DNA from: Trema orientale | Taxonomy: Eukaryota > Streptophyta > Magnoliopsida > Rosales > Cannabaceae | Direction of reading: 5' to 3' | NCBI GenBank assembly: GCA_002914845.1 | Contig: JXTC01000054.1 | Coordinates: 275,466-339,465, forward strand | Length of the DNA stretch: 64,000 bases | Part shown: piece after piece, positions 42,655 to 55,712 of the stretch | Layout: each line of letters opens with the position of its first letter | Numbering within the stretch: the stretch's first letter is position 1 | Translations under genes and position numbers: made by a program | Notes under the pieces: generated by a model | What the model saw: the letters and a program-made list of their open reading frames with translations, nothing else | Told to the model about the DNA's origin: nothing | Database searches by the model: none

Positions 42655-44995
42655 GGTATATGACAAAAATTTTAAAATTGGTCATTAACTAAAATATTAA
42701 GTCACAAAAATGTGATAATTATACAATATGGGGGTTAGTTAATGAAAGAGCAAAAAATCTGTTGGCAACCTTTATGTTGCAACATGACTAGTTTTTCGGT
42801 CATGTTACAATATGTGACTAAATATTTGATCTGATTATTTTTTTAGTATTTTTTATTTTTTTTATGTGCTTTAGGTCACGAGTTGTATAGTTGTCAAACA
42901 TAAAAATCTGATCATATTAATGCATAGACATATTCAATTGTATAAGAATGGGTAAGTAACACTTACCATAATTTGTTTTGAGTATATGTCTATTTTTCAT
43001 GAAGGAAATTCCTTTAAATAAATATTTTATGTGCAATATTGTTTATGGAAGTTTTCTTAATTCATTTGTACTGATTCTCATTGCTTAAAGTTGCTCTAAT
43101 TCATGCTATAAGCTGTCAATAATATTTAAGTAACTGATTATTTTATTTCAGGAAAGTATTCTGATAGTTTCCTTTTCTGTTACAATATGACTGGGTTGAC
43201 AGATTATGTTGCAATACGTGGACAGAATCAGCAACTATTTTCTAGATCTATTTTCTAAGTTTGATAACAAACTTGGCTGATCTTGCAAGTCTTCTACTTA
43301 ATATTAAATGTTCTTAATTGTTATTTGGCAGATCATATACGTGAAGGCTTGCTCTCTCACTCTATTTAAAGCTCTCTCACTCTATTTAAAGACTACTCAA
43401 GAGAAGCTTTAGATAGAGAGATCACTATTGTATTTTTCAGTTGTAAAAGAAAGGTTTTTCTTTTAGCCGTATTTTAGACTTAGAAGTTGTCCTAGTCATT
43501 TGAGTGACAGTACTTCAGGAGAGGTGCTAATTGTCTTCGGGAGAAGATCAACTTCAAGTACCTAAAGGAATTTCAGAAGAAGAAAATCAACCCAAGACGA
43601 GTGGTGCTCGCTAGACACATTGGTGAAGGAATACATCCACATTTCGATAATCAAAAGAGGGAGTCTTTTATTGTATAAGTCAAATTAGTGTTTGTATTTA
43701 TTTAAACTTTACTAGTAGTATTTATTATCTAGACATGGTCCCTTGGACGTAGGTTATCAGGAAATAACTGAACCAAGTAAAAATATCTTGTGTTATTTTT
43801 ACAATTTCCGCATTACCACCTCACGTAATTAATTAAAAATTAATTTTATTTGGTAATACCTGATTAACGGACCTAACAGTTAAGAAAACATAGTGCGTCA
43901 AAAGTGTATTAGACAATAAAGAACTATGACATCTCAAGACAAATGTTAATATTTTATTGGAAAATACATTCTTTTGGAGAGGCTACTAATGTTTAATACC
44001 GATAAACTATTAGTGCTTAATAACTCATCAAGTGATATTAATCTTTTGACACATACTCCATTACAGGTGGTGTCTGACATATGTAGAGACGTATTAATCC
44101 GTGTATATGCCTATATAAAGGCTTGTAATAATGATAAAAAGGACATATAGATATACACATATAAGTCTCTCTATGTTTACTTTCTGCTAATACGAAGCCA
44201 ATGTCTCTCTTCATTTCCTCTTACTCTTTCTTTAATCTTATGCCATCTATACTCCTTATATATATATGCTAATAAATATCCTTTTATATATATATATATC
44301 AGTTCTCATGTATACATATATATAATATATACTTATATATACATGTCCTACTTCACATGTCTATACTATATTATTATTAGTATTAAATTATTCAAACAAA
44401 ACCTATTCTACTAGTATTATTTCCTATCTGATATCAATATCTACAACTTATCAATATATATATATACACACACGTACATATATACACATTATATCATGTA
44501 ATACTACTATTACTATAATAATAATAATAATAATAATAATTATTATTATTATTATTATTATAGATTTTGAAATACTGAGCTACTTACCCTATTATTTACT
44601 TTTGCTCAACATGGTACTAACAAATTATACTATGCTAACATAATTACTAATATTTAATTTCGATACTTTTAAATACTCGTAGACCCATAGGGGCAAGTTG
44701 TTTTAGCATGCTGAGTTGTATAATATGACCGCACTATTTACAATTTCCCACGTTATTTTCAAGACTTTAAATTTCTGCAGATCTGTGAGGCTAAATTGTT
44801 TATTAAGACGAATTGTGAGATGCGACCACTTTTTATACAACACCCCCATGTTAAATTTAGTAATTTAAATTTTAATCATTTAAATTTAGTACACTAATCT
44901 AACTGAATCCTAACTATCTAACATGTGGCACTAAATTATAGCCCATAAAGCTTTTTATAATTAACCATTATTATGCTTAATTTTTCTTTTGCAGA
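42655..44995. mobile_element. 2.3-kb insertion in the LINE, LTR-like part
   Basis: Non-LINE sequence between two LINE segments. Bases 43360-43878 resemble the end of a copia-type LTR or downstream leader (GGTTATCAGGAAATAACTGAACC, AAATATCTTGTGTTATT, CCTAACA). A possible LTR is TG at 42760 to CA at 43878, but no matching 5-bp duplication is seen. 44250-44570 is microsatellite-rich, with (ATA)n meeting (TTA)n at 44541. Confidence 0.45.
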
Positions 44996-44999
44996 ACAA

Positions 45000-46900
45000 A
45001 ACACTCTTCTCCCGAGCACAAAATATATCTCAGTAGGGTCAAAATGTCATATAAGAAGATCTAGATGATACTTGGAATCGATGGGTGTATGCTTTATGAG
45101 ATCTACATCAACTGGCCATAGAAACTGCTCTAAAGAAGCAATGTTCCAACACCCTTGGTGAATAAAGTCACCCACATGCCAATGGTCTCCTAAATTAGGG
45201 ATAGTAGTAATAGGTTAAAAGATGTAGGACGGGGTAACCAAGGGCCATTCAATAGAGAAATAGAAGTCCTATCCCTAACCCTCCATCTCAAACTACACCT
45301 CTACGATCAAAACCACACATAATACGATGCCAAGCATATAGGACATATTAGAGCCCAGATTAATCTCAAAAAAAGAAGACTGAGAAAATATTTTGCCTTC
45401 GACACCTTTGCCATTAGTGAATTGGGGGATTGGAGAAGGCGCCACGCTTGTTTAGTAATCATAGCTTGATTAAATTTACTCAGCACTCGAAATCTCATAC
45501 CTCACTGGCTCTTTGGTGAACATATATAGTCCTAACTAATCTAGTAAATTTTAGTCTCCCTCTGCTTATCTCCCCACCAAAAATAACAGAACATGGCTTC
45601 TAGCTCCCTACAAAGGGAAATAGGGAGCTTGAAATTGCTTATGGTATAAATTGAGGTAGCTTAGCCAATTGCTTTAATTAATATCTCCTTCCCACTAATA
45701 GAGAACATCCCTCCTCTTCAAATTTGAAATTTTTTCCAAACTTTTTCCTTTATCTCATTAAAAGTACTTCTTTTATTCCGACCTAAAAATGTAGGAAGAC
45801 CCAGATACTTGTCATAAGGGAGATCCTGAGCCAACCCTAAGTCCTCCAAAAAAATTGACATAGTTTCCAGAGAGACATTTGGACTAAAGGTGACAGCTGA
45901 CTTAGAAAAGTTTATTTGTTAACCCGAAGCTTTCTCATCAAGAAATATTATCTTTTTAATCTCTAAATATTCTTCCAGATACGCTCTGTAGAAGACCAAG
46001 CTATCATCAGTAAAGAATAAGTGAATAAGTGAAAAAAAGCATCGTGAAAAGGAGCAGAGTATCTCTCCGCACAAAAAAGAAAAAGGTACGGAGACAAGGG
46101 ACATCCCAGTCTAATCCCTCTACTTAGTCTAACAATGCCCCGAACATTCCCATTGATGACAAATGAAATTTGAGTTGTCTCCCTACATTCTCAAATCAAC
46201 TAAGTACATCGATTATTAAAACCCATTTTCTTGAAAATAGAAATTAGAAAACACCATTTCACCTGATCGTAAGCTTTGCTCATATCTAACTTTAGGGTAG
46301 CCACCCTTACTTTTCCCTCTGTTTTTCAGTGAATAGAATGAATGGCCTCAAAAGCCACAATGGCATTGTCAAAATGAGTCTCATTGGGACAAAAGCACTC
46401 TGTTCCACAGAAATTAGCTGAGGTAATATACATTTCAGTCGGTTGGCTATTGACTTCTTTATCACCTTGTAGATTACATTACATAGGCTAATATGACGAA
46501 AGTCTGACACTCTATGATAGCCTTTTACTTTAGGAATAAGGACCATGTTAATAGTGCTGAACGACCTAACTAAACTACTGTCATTAAGAATAGTCAAACA
46601 AACCTTGACCAAACCTTACCTATAATATCCCAACACTGTTGGTAAAAAATAGGATGGAACCCATCTAGACCCAGTTTTTTAGTAGGATTCATCTCGAACA
46701 AGGCTGATTTAACATTTTCATTAGTTAAAGGTTTCTCCAAAGCTGCCTTCATATCCACTGTCAAAAAAGAGCTTCAAATATCCAAAATTGGAGCAAAACA
46801 ATCATCTTTAGTAATAGATGATTTAAAAATATCGTCGAAATATCTCTCTAGAATCTCCGTAATCTGGTCATCACTCGACTTCCATAAACTATCTAAATCC
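45000..46900 (-). pseudogene. LINE reverse transcriptase region
   Basis: Minus-strand frames include MVLIPKVKGYHRVSDFRHIS, EQSAFVP and FTDDSLVF, the ordered blocks of non-LTR reverse transcriptase (active site normally FADD). Several stops and frameshifts. Confidence 0.85.
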
Positions 46901-47589
46901 TCCAAACTAGCTAGAGTATTTTTATGTCACCTATTTGAAGCTTTGGCATGAAAAAACTTTGTATTCCTATCTCTTTCTCGACATCAGTCGGCTCTATTAA
47001 TAGTGCTCTTCCAAACTGTACAGATGACCTCTATCTTTTTCTAATACTTTCAATTAAGAGCAGGAGTTACTCATTTGATTATCTCGATTAAGCTCTTCAA
47101 TTTCTTTAGAAAGTGCCTTAATCTTTCTGGGTAGTCTGCTAAAAGTTTCAAAACTCCATTTGAAAAGAGCACCTACAACACATTTTAATTTTCTGATAAA
47201 AGCTAGACTATCGCCCAAACAAGGTTCTTGCTCCCAGACTTTTTTAATCACCTCTAAACAATTACCATCTGTCAACCACATAGGTTCAAATATGAATTTT
47301 CTTTGTCGCCTTAAATATTCTTGAGGGATATCTGGGGTGTTGAGAATTAAATAAAGAGAAGTGCTAAGGACACTCTCTTGGACACTCTCTTTGATACTCT
47401 CTAGTCTCACTGTCTGACACGTGGATTCTACTATCCAGTTTAATATTTTAATAATACAACAAATTATAGTGGATTCCACGTATCAAGCAGTGAGATTAGG
47501 AGAGTGCAAAAGAGAGTGTAAAAGAGAGTGTTGCTAGCACTCCTCTTAAATAAATTGCCTTGTGATTTAACCCTAAAAAAGCCCCACTA

Positions 47590-48225
47590 AAGACCTACGC
47601 ATAAGGGAATAGAGTAATCCAGTCTACTGAGTAACACACTCTATCTAGTCGCTCTATGATCAAATTTTCCCCATCATGCATATAAACCCAAGTCATTTGC
47701 TCCTCTAAACAAACCAAATCTGCAAGTTCGCATTCGTTAATAATATTTTGAAAATCTCTTATCCCCAAAAAATCATGATTTGAACCTCCAATCTTCTCCT
47801 GCATATACAAAGTAGCATTAAAATCTCCACCCATACACCAAGGTAGCGAAGAGATATCCTTCAGATGCCGAAGTAGCTCCCAAGAATGTTTTCTGTTATT
47901 TCTATTGGGGTCACCATTGAACCCCTAAATCTCTAGTATATTCCACCTACCAAAGTAAGAATAACATCAACATACCATTTAGAAAAGCTTAACAGCTGAA
48001 TGTCCCAATCATTATGCCAAAGTAAAATTAGACCACCACTTTTTCTCTCAATGTCTACCACCATACAATTTTCAAAACACATCTTCCTTCTTCTTAGCTT
48101 TTAGACCAAATAATATAGTTTCCAATAGAAAAACCAAATTTGGGGAAGTGATGCATAAAAAATCCCATAATTTATATATCACTAGAGAATTCCCCAATCC
48201 TCTAGCATTCTAACAGAGACAACTC
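47590..48225 (-). pseudogene. LINE endonuclease region
   Basis: Reads MSCLC, a stop (TAG), NARGLGN near 48225-48190, then GGDFNATL at 47834 and ERLDRV near 47650, the blocks of an AP-like endonuclease that nicks target DNA. Inactivated by the stop and a frame change. Confidence 0.8.
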
Positions 48226-48229
48226 ATTA

Positions 48230-49054
48230 GTCCAAGATAAAATGCTTGGATACTACCCGCCAAGCTAATTAAGTGGAAAAAACCCATAAACTTTACACAG
48301 CTTAAAAATCCTCACTTTTCTCCTATAAATCGACCTTTAGCAATTCCCTTATTTTTCTACAACATATTAAGACAAAACAAGCATCTTCCACACTACCAAA
48401 AATCCTTCTCCATCACAAGCACTAAAAACTGCCTCTATTCCAAGAAAACTGATATAGCTCATACAAGTTCTTGACTTGAGTAGCCCGAATTAGGACTCCA
48501 AAGTCCCACCCAAAAACATATGAATAAAAATCCTATAAAACAAACCCTTACAGAGATGCCATGCATTCAGAAGGGACACTGCTAAAATGGCAACATAGTT
48601 GCTAGCCTCATTTCGCCAAAACACAAATAATCCACTACTAAAAGCAAATAGTGATAGACCACTTGATTAAGCTATCTGGGCATAACCATTCAAGTGCGAG
48701 GACAATCCAGCCTCTCCGAAATAACGAACACCTTAAAAAACGACAACAAGCAAGGCAAAAACAATATCAAGCAAATTCTCAACTGCTAAGTTCGGAACTA
48801 CGAAGATGATCGCTGCCATCTGACTCAATCTTCCTTTAACTTCCTAACAGACTATCTTATTCTGCTTTAGATCCCGGAAACGCTGGCTCCAACATCCTGA
48901 TCGCGAATTTTTGGTTTCCTCGGCATCGCTGTGACTTATATAAGAGCTTGAGCCTGACAACAATGGATGACTTACTGTAGCTCACTCATTTGAAATCCTC
49001 ACTATAGCTCTCGAGATCTAACAGATCGGATATTCTAAGACTTTGATAATGCTG
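48230..49054 (-). other. 5' part of the LINE
   Basis: Between the endonuclease start and the target duplication. No ORF1 domain could be recognised; it may be 5' UTR plus decayed ORF1. Confidence 0.4.
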
Positions 49055-49274
49055 GCTACTAAAAACTAGGTAATTAATAGCCTCCAATATAAAGGCACAA
49101 CTAAAACATGAAAAATGAATTGTAGTCGTTGTTAGGATTCGTACTCAAATAGCTTTACCTCGTGCCCTAACTTATAGTGACATTTACCTGGGATTAAGTA
49201 GAAAATTACTACTTTTTTCAAATATTGAACTAAATTTATCACCACCATTAGATTCTACCATTCTTGGGAGGGAA

Positions 49275-49590
49275 TTAATTAAGAATCTGTCAAGAATTTA
49301 TCAAGAATCCTTCAAGATCACCACCGACGTCAAAAATTCGTCAAGATCACCACTGACATCAAGAATCTGTCAAGAATCCATTAAGAATCTATCAAGATTG
49401 TCAAGAATCTTTTAAGAATTTATCAAGAACCCGTCAAGATCACCACCAATGTCAAGAATCTACCAAGAATTTGTCAAGATTGTCAAGAATTCGTCAAAAT
49501 TTTATCAAAAATCTGTCAAGATTGCCGCCAACATCAAGAATTATTCAAGAATTCATCAAAATTATCAAGAATTCATCAAGAATTCATTTT
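49275..49590 (+). repeat. GTCAAGAATC minisatellite
   Basis: About 25 copies of a 10-11 bp word (GTCAAGAATC, ATCAAGAATT and variants), interspersed with a longer spacer CAAGATCACCACCGACGTC about every 60-90 bp. Confidence 0.85.
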
Positions 49591-50688
49591 CAAAAAATTG
49601 TATGGTGGTTAATTATTGAGGAAAAAAATAGCGTATAACTAATTTATTCATTTACATGAGCCTAAGTCCCTTTTTTTTTCTTTTTACAGTCCAATAGACC
49701 GTTGGCTTGGCCTAATTGGAATAAATGTAAGAAATGCGAAATTGCACTTGTGGTGCTAACTAAAAATGCTTTTAAATACTAACAAAAAAGCGTATCTCAA
49801 TTTGCATAATAGATGTTTGGTTACACCTTTAATCATAATTAAGAGTAATAGCCATTTCCTTCTTGGTGTCCCACTCCTTTGTGTCGATGTGCTATTTTCG
49901 TAATAGGTCAGTTGAAAGCTCCTCTCTTCACGTATTTTGTGATTAGAGTGAAATGGGTCCTTCACTGTTAGAAGACATATATGGTGTTTAATAATAATAC
50001 TTATTTTCTAGTGATATAAGTCTTTCATTTTTATCTATGGCAAAAGTTATGCCTCATTCTAAATTTCTAATTCCTGCGGCCTTGAAGTTTGATTTTGATC
50101 ATCGACTATTGGTTAAAAGTTACTTTAAGAATAAAGATTACACTTTTGTTGACTATTAGGTGAATCCTTTGGTTACCTAAACCTAATACCATATGGAGAG
50201 TCTGCTCAAAAAAAAAAAAAAAAAAAAAAAGCCCATATGGAGAGGAGTGATGGCCATAAAGAACTTTTTCCAAGCCTTTCAATTTCTGATGGGGTGAAGT
50301 TGTAATTTTAATTTATTTTTCTTTGAGGTTTCATCTAACCCACAAAAAGAAATATTCCATTGACAAAATATGTGGTCCTTTCGATTCCTTCTTTGTGTTA
50401 GAAAACATTATAAATAAATGTGTTGGGTATTTATGATTTTAACAAGATTCCCATTGTTACGAGTTGGCTGCATTTGTTTACTCCAAAGAAATCACGCACA
50501 TCCACAGAGAGTAATAGAAAAACATGTTTAAGAAACTATTTTTCTTCTTTCTTTACTAAATATTTGAATTTCTAACGGGAAAACAAAAGCAATATTAAAA
50601 TTTCCAGCATCAATACTATTCAAATTCACTTAATTCTTACTATATAATAAATGAAGCAAAAATAATTCATTTAAAAAATATTTTTCTT
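49591..50688. other. Spacer with one poly(A)-type insertion
   Basis: AT-rich. At 50189-50244 the 12-bp repeat CCATATGGAGAG flanks TCTGCTC plus a 23-A run. No gene. Confidence 0.5.
50201..50232 (+). mobile_element. Poly(A)-tailed micro-insertion
   Basis: TCTGCTC, a run of A, then GC, between two copies of CCATATGGAGAG (50189-50200, 50233-50244). Probably a strongly 5'-truncated SINE or LINE copy. Confidence 0.55.
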
Positions 50689-50699
50689 TTTAATTTTGA

Positions 50700-51098
50700 G
50701 GAAATTACACAATACACGCTGTTTTTGAAAATAAATTTGAAAAATACTATGATTTTGTATTTTTTAAGATGCAGTACGATTTTTATTAGAGAAATATCAT
50801 TTTTTAAAAAGATTTAGAAAAATATTATTTTTTAAAATTGTAATTAGTTTCTGGTAACCAGTATCCATGGTATCCAGTATCCAGAAACGTGACCAAAGAT
50901 ATTTATAATTGGTATATAACTAGTAATCAGTAACTAGTTTCTAGAAATAGATAACCGGTAATTATTTTAAAAATAATATTTTTCTAAATATTTTTTGAAA
51001 AGTGATATTTTCTTAATAAAAGTAGTACAAAAATTGGAAAAAAGTCCCGTATATTTGTAATTTTTTCCGATTTTTGTAGGTGTATGTGTTAAAAACCC
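50700..51098. mobile_element. Foldback Mutator-like MITE with GGTAACC loop
   Basis: 399 bp. Arms start GGAAATTACACAATACACGC and, inverted, GGGTTTTTAACACATACACC, and stay similar to the centre. The loop (50840-50960) is a run of GGTAACCAG, TATCCAG, ACTAGTAA words. Target duplication TTTAATTTTGA / TTTAATTTTTGA (50689-50699, 51099-51110) with one T extra. Confidence 0.78.
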
Positions 51099-51179
51099 TT
51101 TAATTTTTGAAAAGTTCATCATTAGAGATAATTTTTTTAATGGAAAAAGTGTAAAAATGAAATGTGCCCAAATTCTGTA

Positions 51180-52374
51180 GATATGGCCCATGGACCAGGC
51201 CCATCAATGGCATATGGACTCACCCAATTCCATTTTTCTTGTTTGACAAAGATTTAAGATTAAATTACAAAGAAAACCAAAATACAAAGTAAACTAGTAA
51301 ATAAAATAATTAATTAGTGATTAATTTTAACAAATGGTTTGTTCAACTAATCTTCTGTTCATCCTTCTCCTTTGTCAAGCTTCATATAACATTTCCAAAG
51401 CTCTGCAACTCTCTCCCACTTTCCGTGTCGCATGGCCTTTTCAAGTTATCATCTTTCACCTTCTCTCACCTCAGCATCTCCTCCTATTTTCTCTCTCTTC
51501 CTCTACTCGCCCTTGTACCCACCCAAGTAACTACATACAATGCCTTCTCTTCTTCTCATCTCTCTCTGTAAACCCCTTCGACTCCATCATCACCTGCTTT
51601 GTTCTGCCCCAAAGCCCTCTCAAACCTTCTCTTCTTAGGCTTAAACTTCTCCAATCGGTTCGAACTGAGATGCCCATTTCGTTTTTTTGGCTTATTCTCT
51701 AGGGAAAACGAGCCAAGACCATTTTCTTTGCTCCTTTGGCCCCAATCGGGTAAAGACTCATTTTTCTCGACTGATGGGTTTCTGATCTGCCTTTTGACCT
51801 TCGAAGAACAGCTCTTTATAGGTTCTTTTGATTCTTCTGTGACTACCCTGTTCTTGTGTGATGGTGTCTTTTGAAGTTTGAGCCCAAAATCCGTGTGGGT
51901 TCTTAGGTTTATGGACCGAGTTAGTGGTGCTGAAGCTGTGCTTTGATTAAATGGTAAAAGTCTTCTCTGATTCGTTTCCAGGTTTCTGTTTCAAAGGCAA
52001 TTGAGTAGTTTGGATTTTGTTTTTTTTGGGCATTTCACTACTTTTTTGGGCATCTTTAGCTCTATAGTTTCTGTTTCTGATCTGCTCTTATATGCCCCCA
52101 CCCTAAGCTTTTCTAGATTCTGGTCCATTTTGTGATGTACCATAGGCTTTTCTTTGCCTGAGCTTTTCCAATTTGGGCAGAAAAATGGTGGGTGTTCTTC
52201 CATTTTATCATGGAAAGATTCCTGCTTTTTCTCCCAAATATATACCTTGATTTTCACCTTTTAGGTAACCGACTCACTGAGGTTTTAAACCCTTTATCAT
52301 CTTTATTAGGGGATGCCTAGCTAAATAATTAGAAGTTGAAGTGGGTTATTGGTGTTTTGTTAAATCCTGTCAAA
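51180..52374 (+). promoter_or_regulatory. Promoter and spliced leader of the BAH gene
   Basis: Two site II elements (GGCCCA at 51185-51190 and 51198-51203) precede a pyrimidine-rich stretch (51350-51600) typical of a plant leader. A leader intron probably ends at AG 52263-52264 (CCTTTTAG before GTAACC). Part of this intron and leader was copied to 31507. Confidence 0.55.
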
Positions 52375-55300
52375 ATGTCTGGAAATGGTCACTCTTTTGT
52401 GGAGTGGAAGGAGCAGTTTGTTTCTCAGGAGAGGGGCAACCGGGTAGTTCATTATTTCTTGAAGGATTCTGCTGGAGAATCGATTCTGGCAGTTGTGGGC
52501 ACTGAAAGGAGTGTTAGACACATGTTTTATGTCATTGCTGATGAGTTTTTGCAAGTTTATGGAAAGGAAAGTTCCATTCATGCCGGTTTCAAATGGAGAT
52601 CGAGAAGAGAGGTTGTCGATTGGCTCACCTCTATGCTGTCCAAGCAGCATCTTCATGGAGATCGATCTGGTATGTCCCGCCCCTCATGGTTTTTGTGTTC
52701 CTTGTAAGCATGGTGGTTTAGATTGGCTCCTTTGTAGCTTCAGATTCAACTTTGTTATTTCTCTTTATAGGATGTAAACTTGTTGGTAAAACTATACACC
52801 TACCCCATGATTGATATTGGTGGACATATATATATATATGGGTTTGGTTTAAATGGTTACAATAATATTTACTCATGGATGGTTACAATGATTTAAGCTC
52901 TTAGATCTAATATCCTACGGTGGTGATTAGTTTGGTGGTTGGCTAAAAAAATTTAATCCTGACCAAAAAAATTTAATGCTATCACTACTTTTTTAAGTAC
53001 CCATCCATGGTCACAAAAAAATTGTAACTATTGAGAAGTCTTCCATATATATATATATATATATATTTATATTACGTATCTGTGACATAATGTTTAATAC
53101 CGTTTTTCAAATACAGAATCACCTCCAGATGATTCAACACAAGCATTGGGGTTTCCTGAATATCCAATGAATGGAATTAGTGCTCAACATACTCAGGCAC
53201 CAGATGACAAGGTAATTTGCCCCCTTTTTTTTTTTTCTTTTGGTTAGGGATTTTATGCCTCTCATCGCAATTTTGTCAGTGCTTGTTTGACACCTGATAA
53301 ATGTGTATCAGGGCCGTTTTGCAAAGAGTTTCAGGGTATGTAATTCGGATATCGTTTGGTCAGGAAGTCCTTCGAAGTGTGGTAAGCAGCTAAAGCATTA
53401 CCCAGCATTCCGCAGAAATGGGATTACAGTAACGGTAAGAATCTAAGTGTTAGTATGATAAATGAGGTTTTTGAATCATAAACTACGTTAGGTGTAAGGC
53501 ATAAATCTCCTGAAGTGTGAGCCAATTCTAAAACTAGTGAAATTTGTAGAATAACCTTTCACAAGAAGATAATGCAGAAGTATTATTTTTCTGGCAATTC
53601 CATGATTCAAAGGAAAATTGGTTTCCTACATAATAATGTCAACGCAGCATTTCAAGTTTGATAAGATTAGAAAAGGGTGACTTGCATTTTAGTCACAATC
53701 ACGAGATTGGGAATCAATTCCATAATTCTGTTCATGGACCGCATATTGGTTGTGGAAGAAACATGTCTATTAAGTTTATTGTTTTGTTCGAATTATTTTC
53801 CTCTAATGTTGTTTTGTTTTGTTTTTTTTTTCCTGAAATGCAGATTCAGTCTTTTGTCTTTGTTATGGCAAAGGGAGAAAATCACTACCTTGGCTATTTG
53901 GAAGATATGTATGAAGACAAGAGGGGTCAAAAAAAGGTCAAAGTGAGGTGGTTTCACCATAATCAGGAAGTCAAGGGTGTGATTCCGCTACGAAATCCTC
54001 ACCCAAAAGAAGTCTTTATCACACCATATGCGCAAGTCATTAGCGCAGAGTGTGTAGATGGTCTTGCCACAGTCTTAACTCGTGAACATTATGAAAAATG
54101 CACAGCTACAATTCCCCATGCTTTCTTGGCCAAAGTACATATGTGCTATAGGCAGTTCAAAAGTAACAGAACAAAGCCCTTTGATTTGAGTAAATTGCGA
54201 GGTTATTTTGATCAACCAATTCTATCTTGTTTGGGTCCTGATTTCTTCCTACAGCCCGAGTCTTGGGAAGAAGATGATGAAATAGGCAATGGTGAAAATG
54301 TAAAGCTGGGTGCTAAGAGGACCAGAAGTGGTAATGATCATTCAAGAGCCAAAAATACTTCTAAAAATCGTCGTATGATGACATATGGACCTTATCAGAA
54401 CTTAAGCTATGGTTCATCGGGCAGGGGACTGTTTTCGCTGAAGCATTTTAGATCTCAGCCTTGGTTGACCCAACTGTTTAAGGTTGATGACAAGATAGAA
54501 TTGCTATGCCAAGATAGTGGCATCCGGGGATGCTGGTTCAGGTGTACAGTCTTGCAGGTATCAAAAAAGCAGATGAAAGTCCGATATGATGACTTGCAAG
54601 ATGAGGATGGATCTGGCAATCTTGAGGTATGAAGCATAAGAAGTAATTGCAACATAGAACCTAGACTACTAGTCTAGTTTTAGTATACAACATTTTCGTT
54701 TTAGGGTCTTAATCACCACTTCTTATTGTAGGCTTTGGTAGATTTTCTTTTTTAATTGGTTTGTCTTTTGGACTGATTTTCCTGTTTGTTTGTTTCTTGA
54801 CTTGAACCCTAACTTTAAGCCATTCACAATATGCCTGAAATTGTAGGAATGGATCCCCTCTTTTAAACTGGCATTGCCTGATAAACTTGGAATGAGGCAT
54901 TCAGGCCGCCCGACAATTCGACCAGCCCCTACCAAAGAACAGACAGATCTTTCCCTTGAGGTAGGAGCTGCAATCGACGCATGGTGGAGCGATGGCTGGT
55001 GGGAAGGAGTTGTAACTGGAATAGGCAGCTGCGGTGATGATGTGCAAATTTTCTTTCCTGGTACGGTTATTAGACAATGAAATATGATTGCCGTTCCCCA
55101 TCCCATCTCCCCATCTAGCTTTATTTTCTTCATTTTTTACAATATGCTATTATTTTTGTGGTGATATAAACATTAGGTGAAAGTTTAGTTTTGAGCATAC
55201 ACAAAAAGGACCTGAGAGTATCCAGAGATTGGTTGGGGGATCAGTGGATTAACATTGAGGCAAAGCCTGATGTAATTTCAGCCATATCTGTGCTTTCTTG

Positions 55301-55712
55301 CTCGGGTACAAAGCCATCTATGTCCTCAACTATTGGCAAAGACATCAAATCTGGTGGTTTACCTTCTTCTTTTGAAGGTCCTGCTAGCACTAAAAACATT
55401 ATCACCGAAGAGGAAAATCAAAATGTTAACCTGACTGCATCTACTAGTTCTGATGACCCTCCTAAAGATATGGACTGGGTCAATTGTGAGAAGTCACCAT
55501 CATTGATAGACCATGTGAATGAAGATGATGGTGTTGATGCTGATGACAGTTGTGATAATGTAGACAGTTTCAAAGGTAACGATGATGATGATGAAGATGA
55601 AAATGAGAACAATAATGATAACGATGATGATGGGGGCAAATTAGACATGAAAGAGCTTGAAACTTCGGGGCAGAGCTGTAAAGCAGTAGAAATGATGGAA
55701 GTGACGGCATAA
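52375..55712 (+). CDS. BAH and Agenet/Tudor domain chromatin protein
   Basis: Six coding exons: 52375-52669, 53117-53211, 53312-53434, 53844-54626, 54847-55060, 55177-55712, totalling 681 aa. An N-terminal conserved block (1-95, FVEWKEQFVS...SRREVVDWLTSML) of unknown fold precedes a BAH domain (about 145-290: SFVFVMAKGENHYLGYLEDM then PRNPHPKEVF-like segment). A basic stretch near 330-350 could be a nuclear signal. Two Agenet/Tudor-like modules follow (about 383-445 VDDKIELLCQDSGIRGCWFR; 468-525 VGAAIDAWWSDGWWEGVV). The C-terminus is acidic (DDDDEDENENNNDNDDD, about 640-660). BAH and Agenet modules read histone marks, so this is probably a nuclear histone-reader. From memory it is like Arabidopsis At1g68580. 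Convergent with the pectinesterase. Confidence 0.9.
52795..53090. repeat. (TA)n-flanked block in BAH intron 1
   Basis: Between (TA)n tracts at 52830-52841 and 53047-53066 lies a 200-bp stretch with inverted words (TAAATGGTTACAATAAT, ATTGTAACTATT). Possibly another TA-targeting MITE. Confidence 0.4.

Larger units (their letters stand above)
36356..49054 (-). mobile_element. L1-type LINE, broken, with two nested insertions
   Basis: Minus-strand non-LTR retrotransposon. A 13-bp target duplication GCTACTAAAAACT flanks it (36343-36355, 49055-49067). Its poly(A) tail is the T run at 36356-36374. In transcript order: a 5' part (49054-48230), AP-type endonuclease (NARGLGN near 48200, GGDFN at 47820-47834), reverse transcriptase (about 46900-45000, with FTDDSLVF at about 46000), a zinc-knuckle/RNase H part (42640-41735), and the RNase H end (36530-36400). 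Many stops and frameshifts. Removing the insertions at 36531-41723 and about 42655-44995 leaves about 5.1 kb, near usual L1 length. Confidence 0.9.

Noticed and set aside
51317..51874. Overlapping Leu/Ser/Phe-rich frames upstream of the BAH gene
   Set aside because: The pyrimidine-rich leader opens several frames by composition; no domain and not conserved in the 31507 copy.
55418..55648. Serine-rich antisense frame
   Set aside because: It is the complement of the Asp/Glu-rich tail of the BAH gene.
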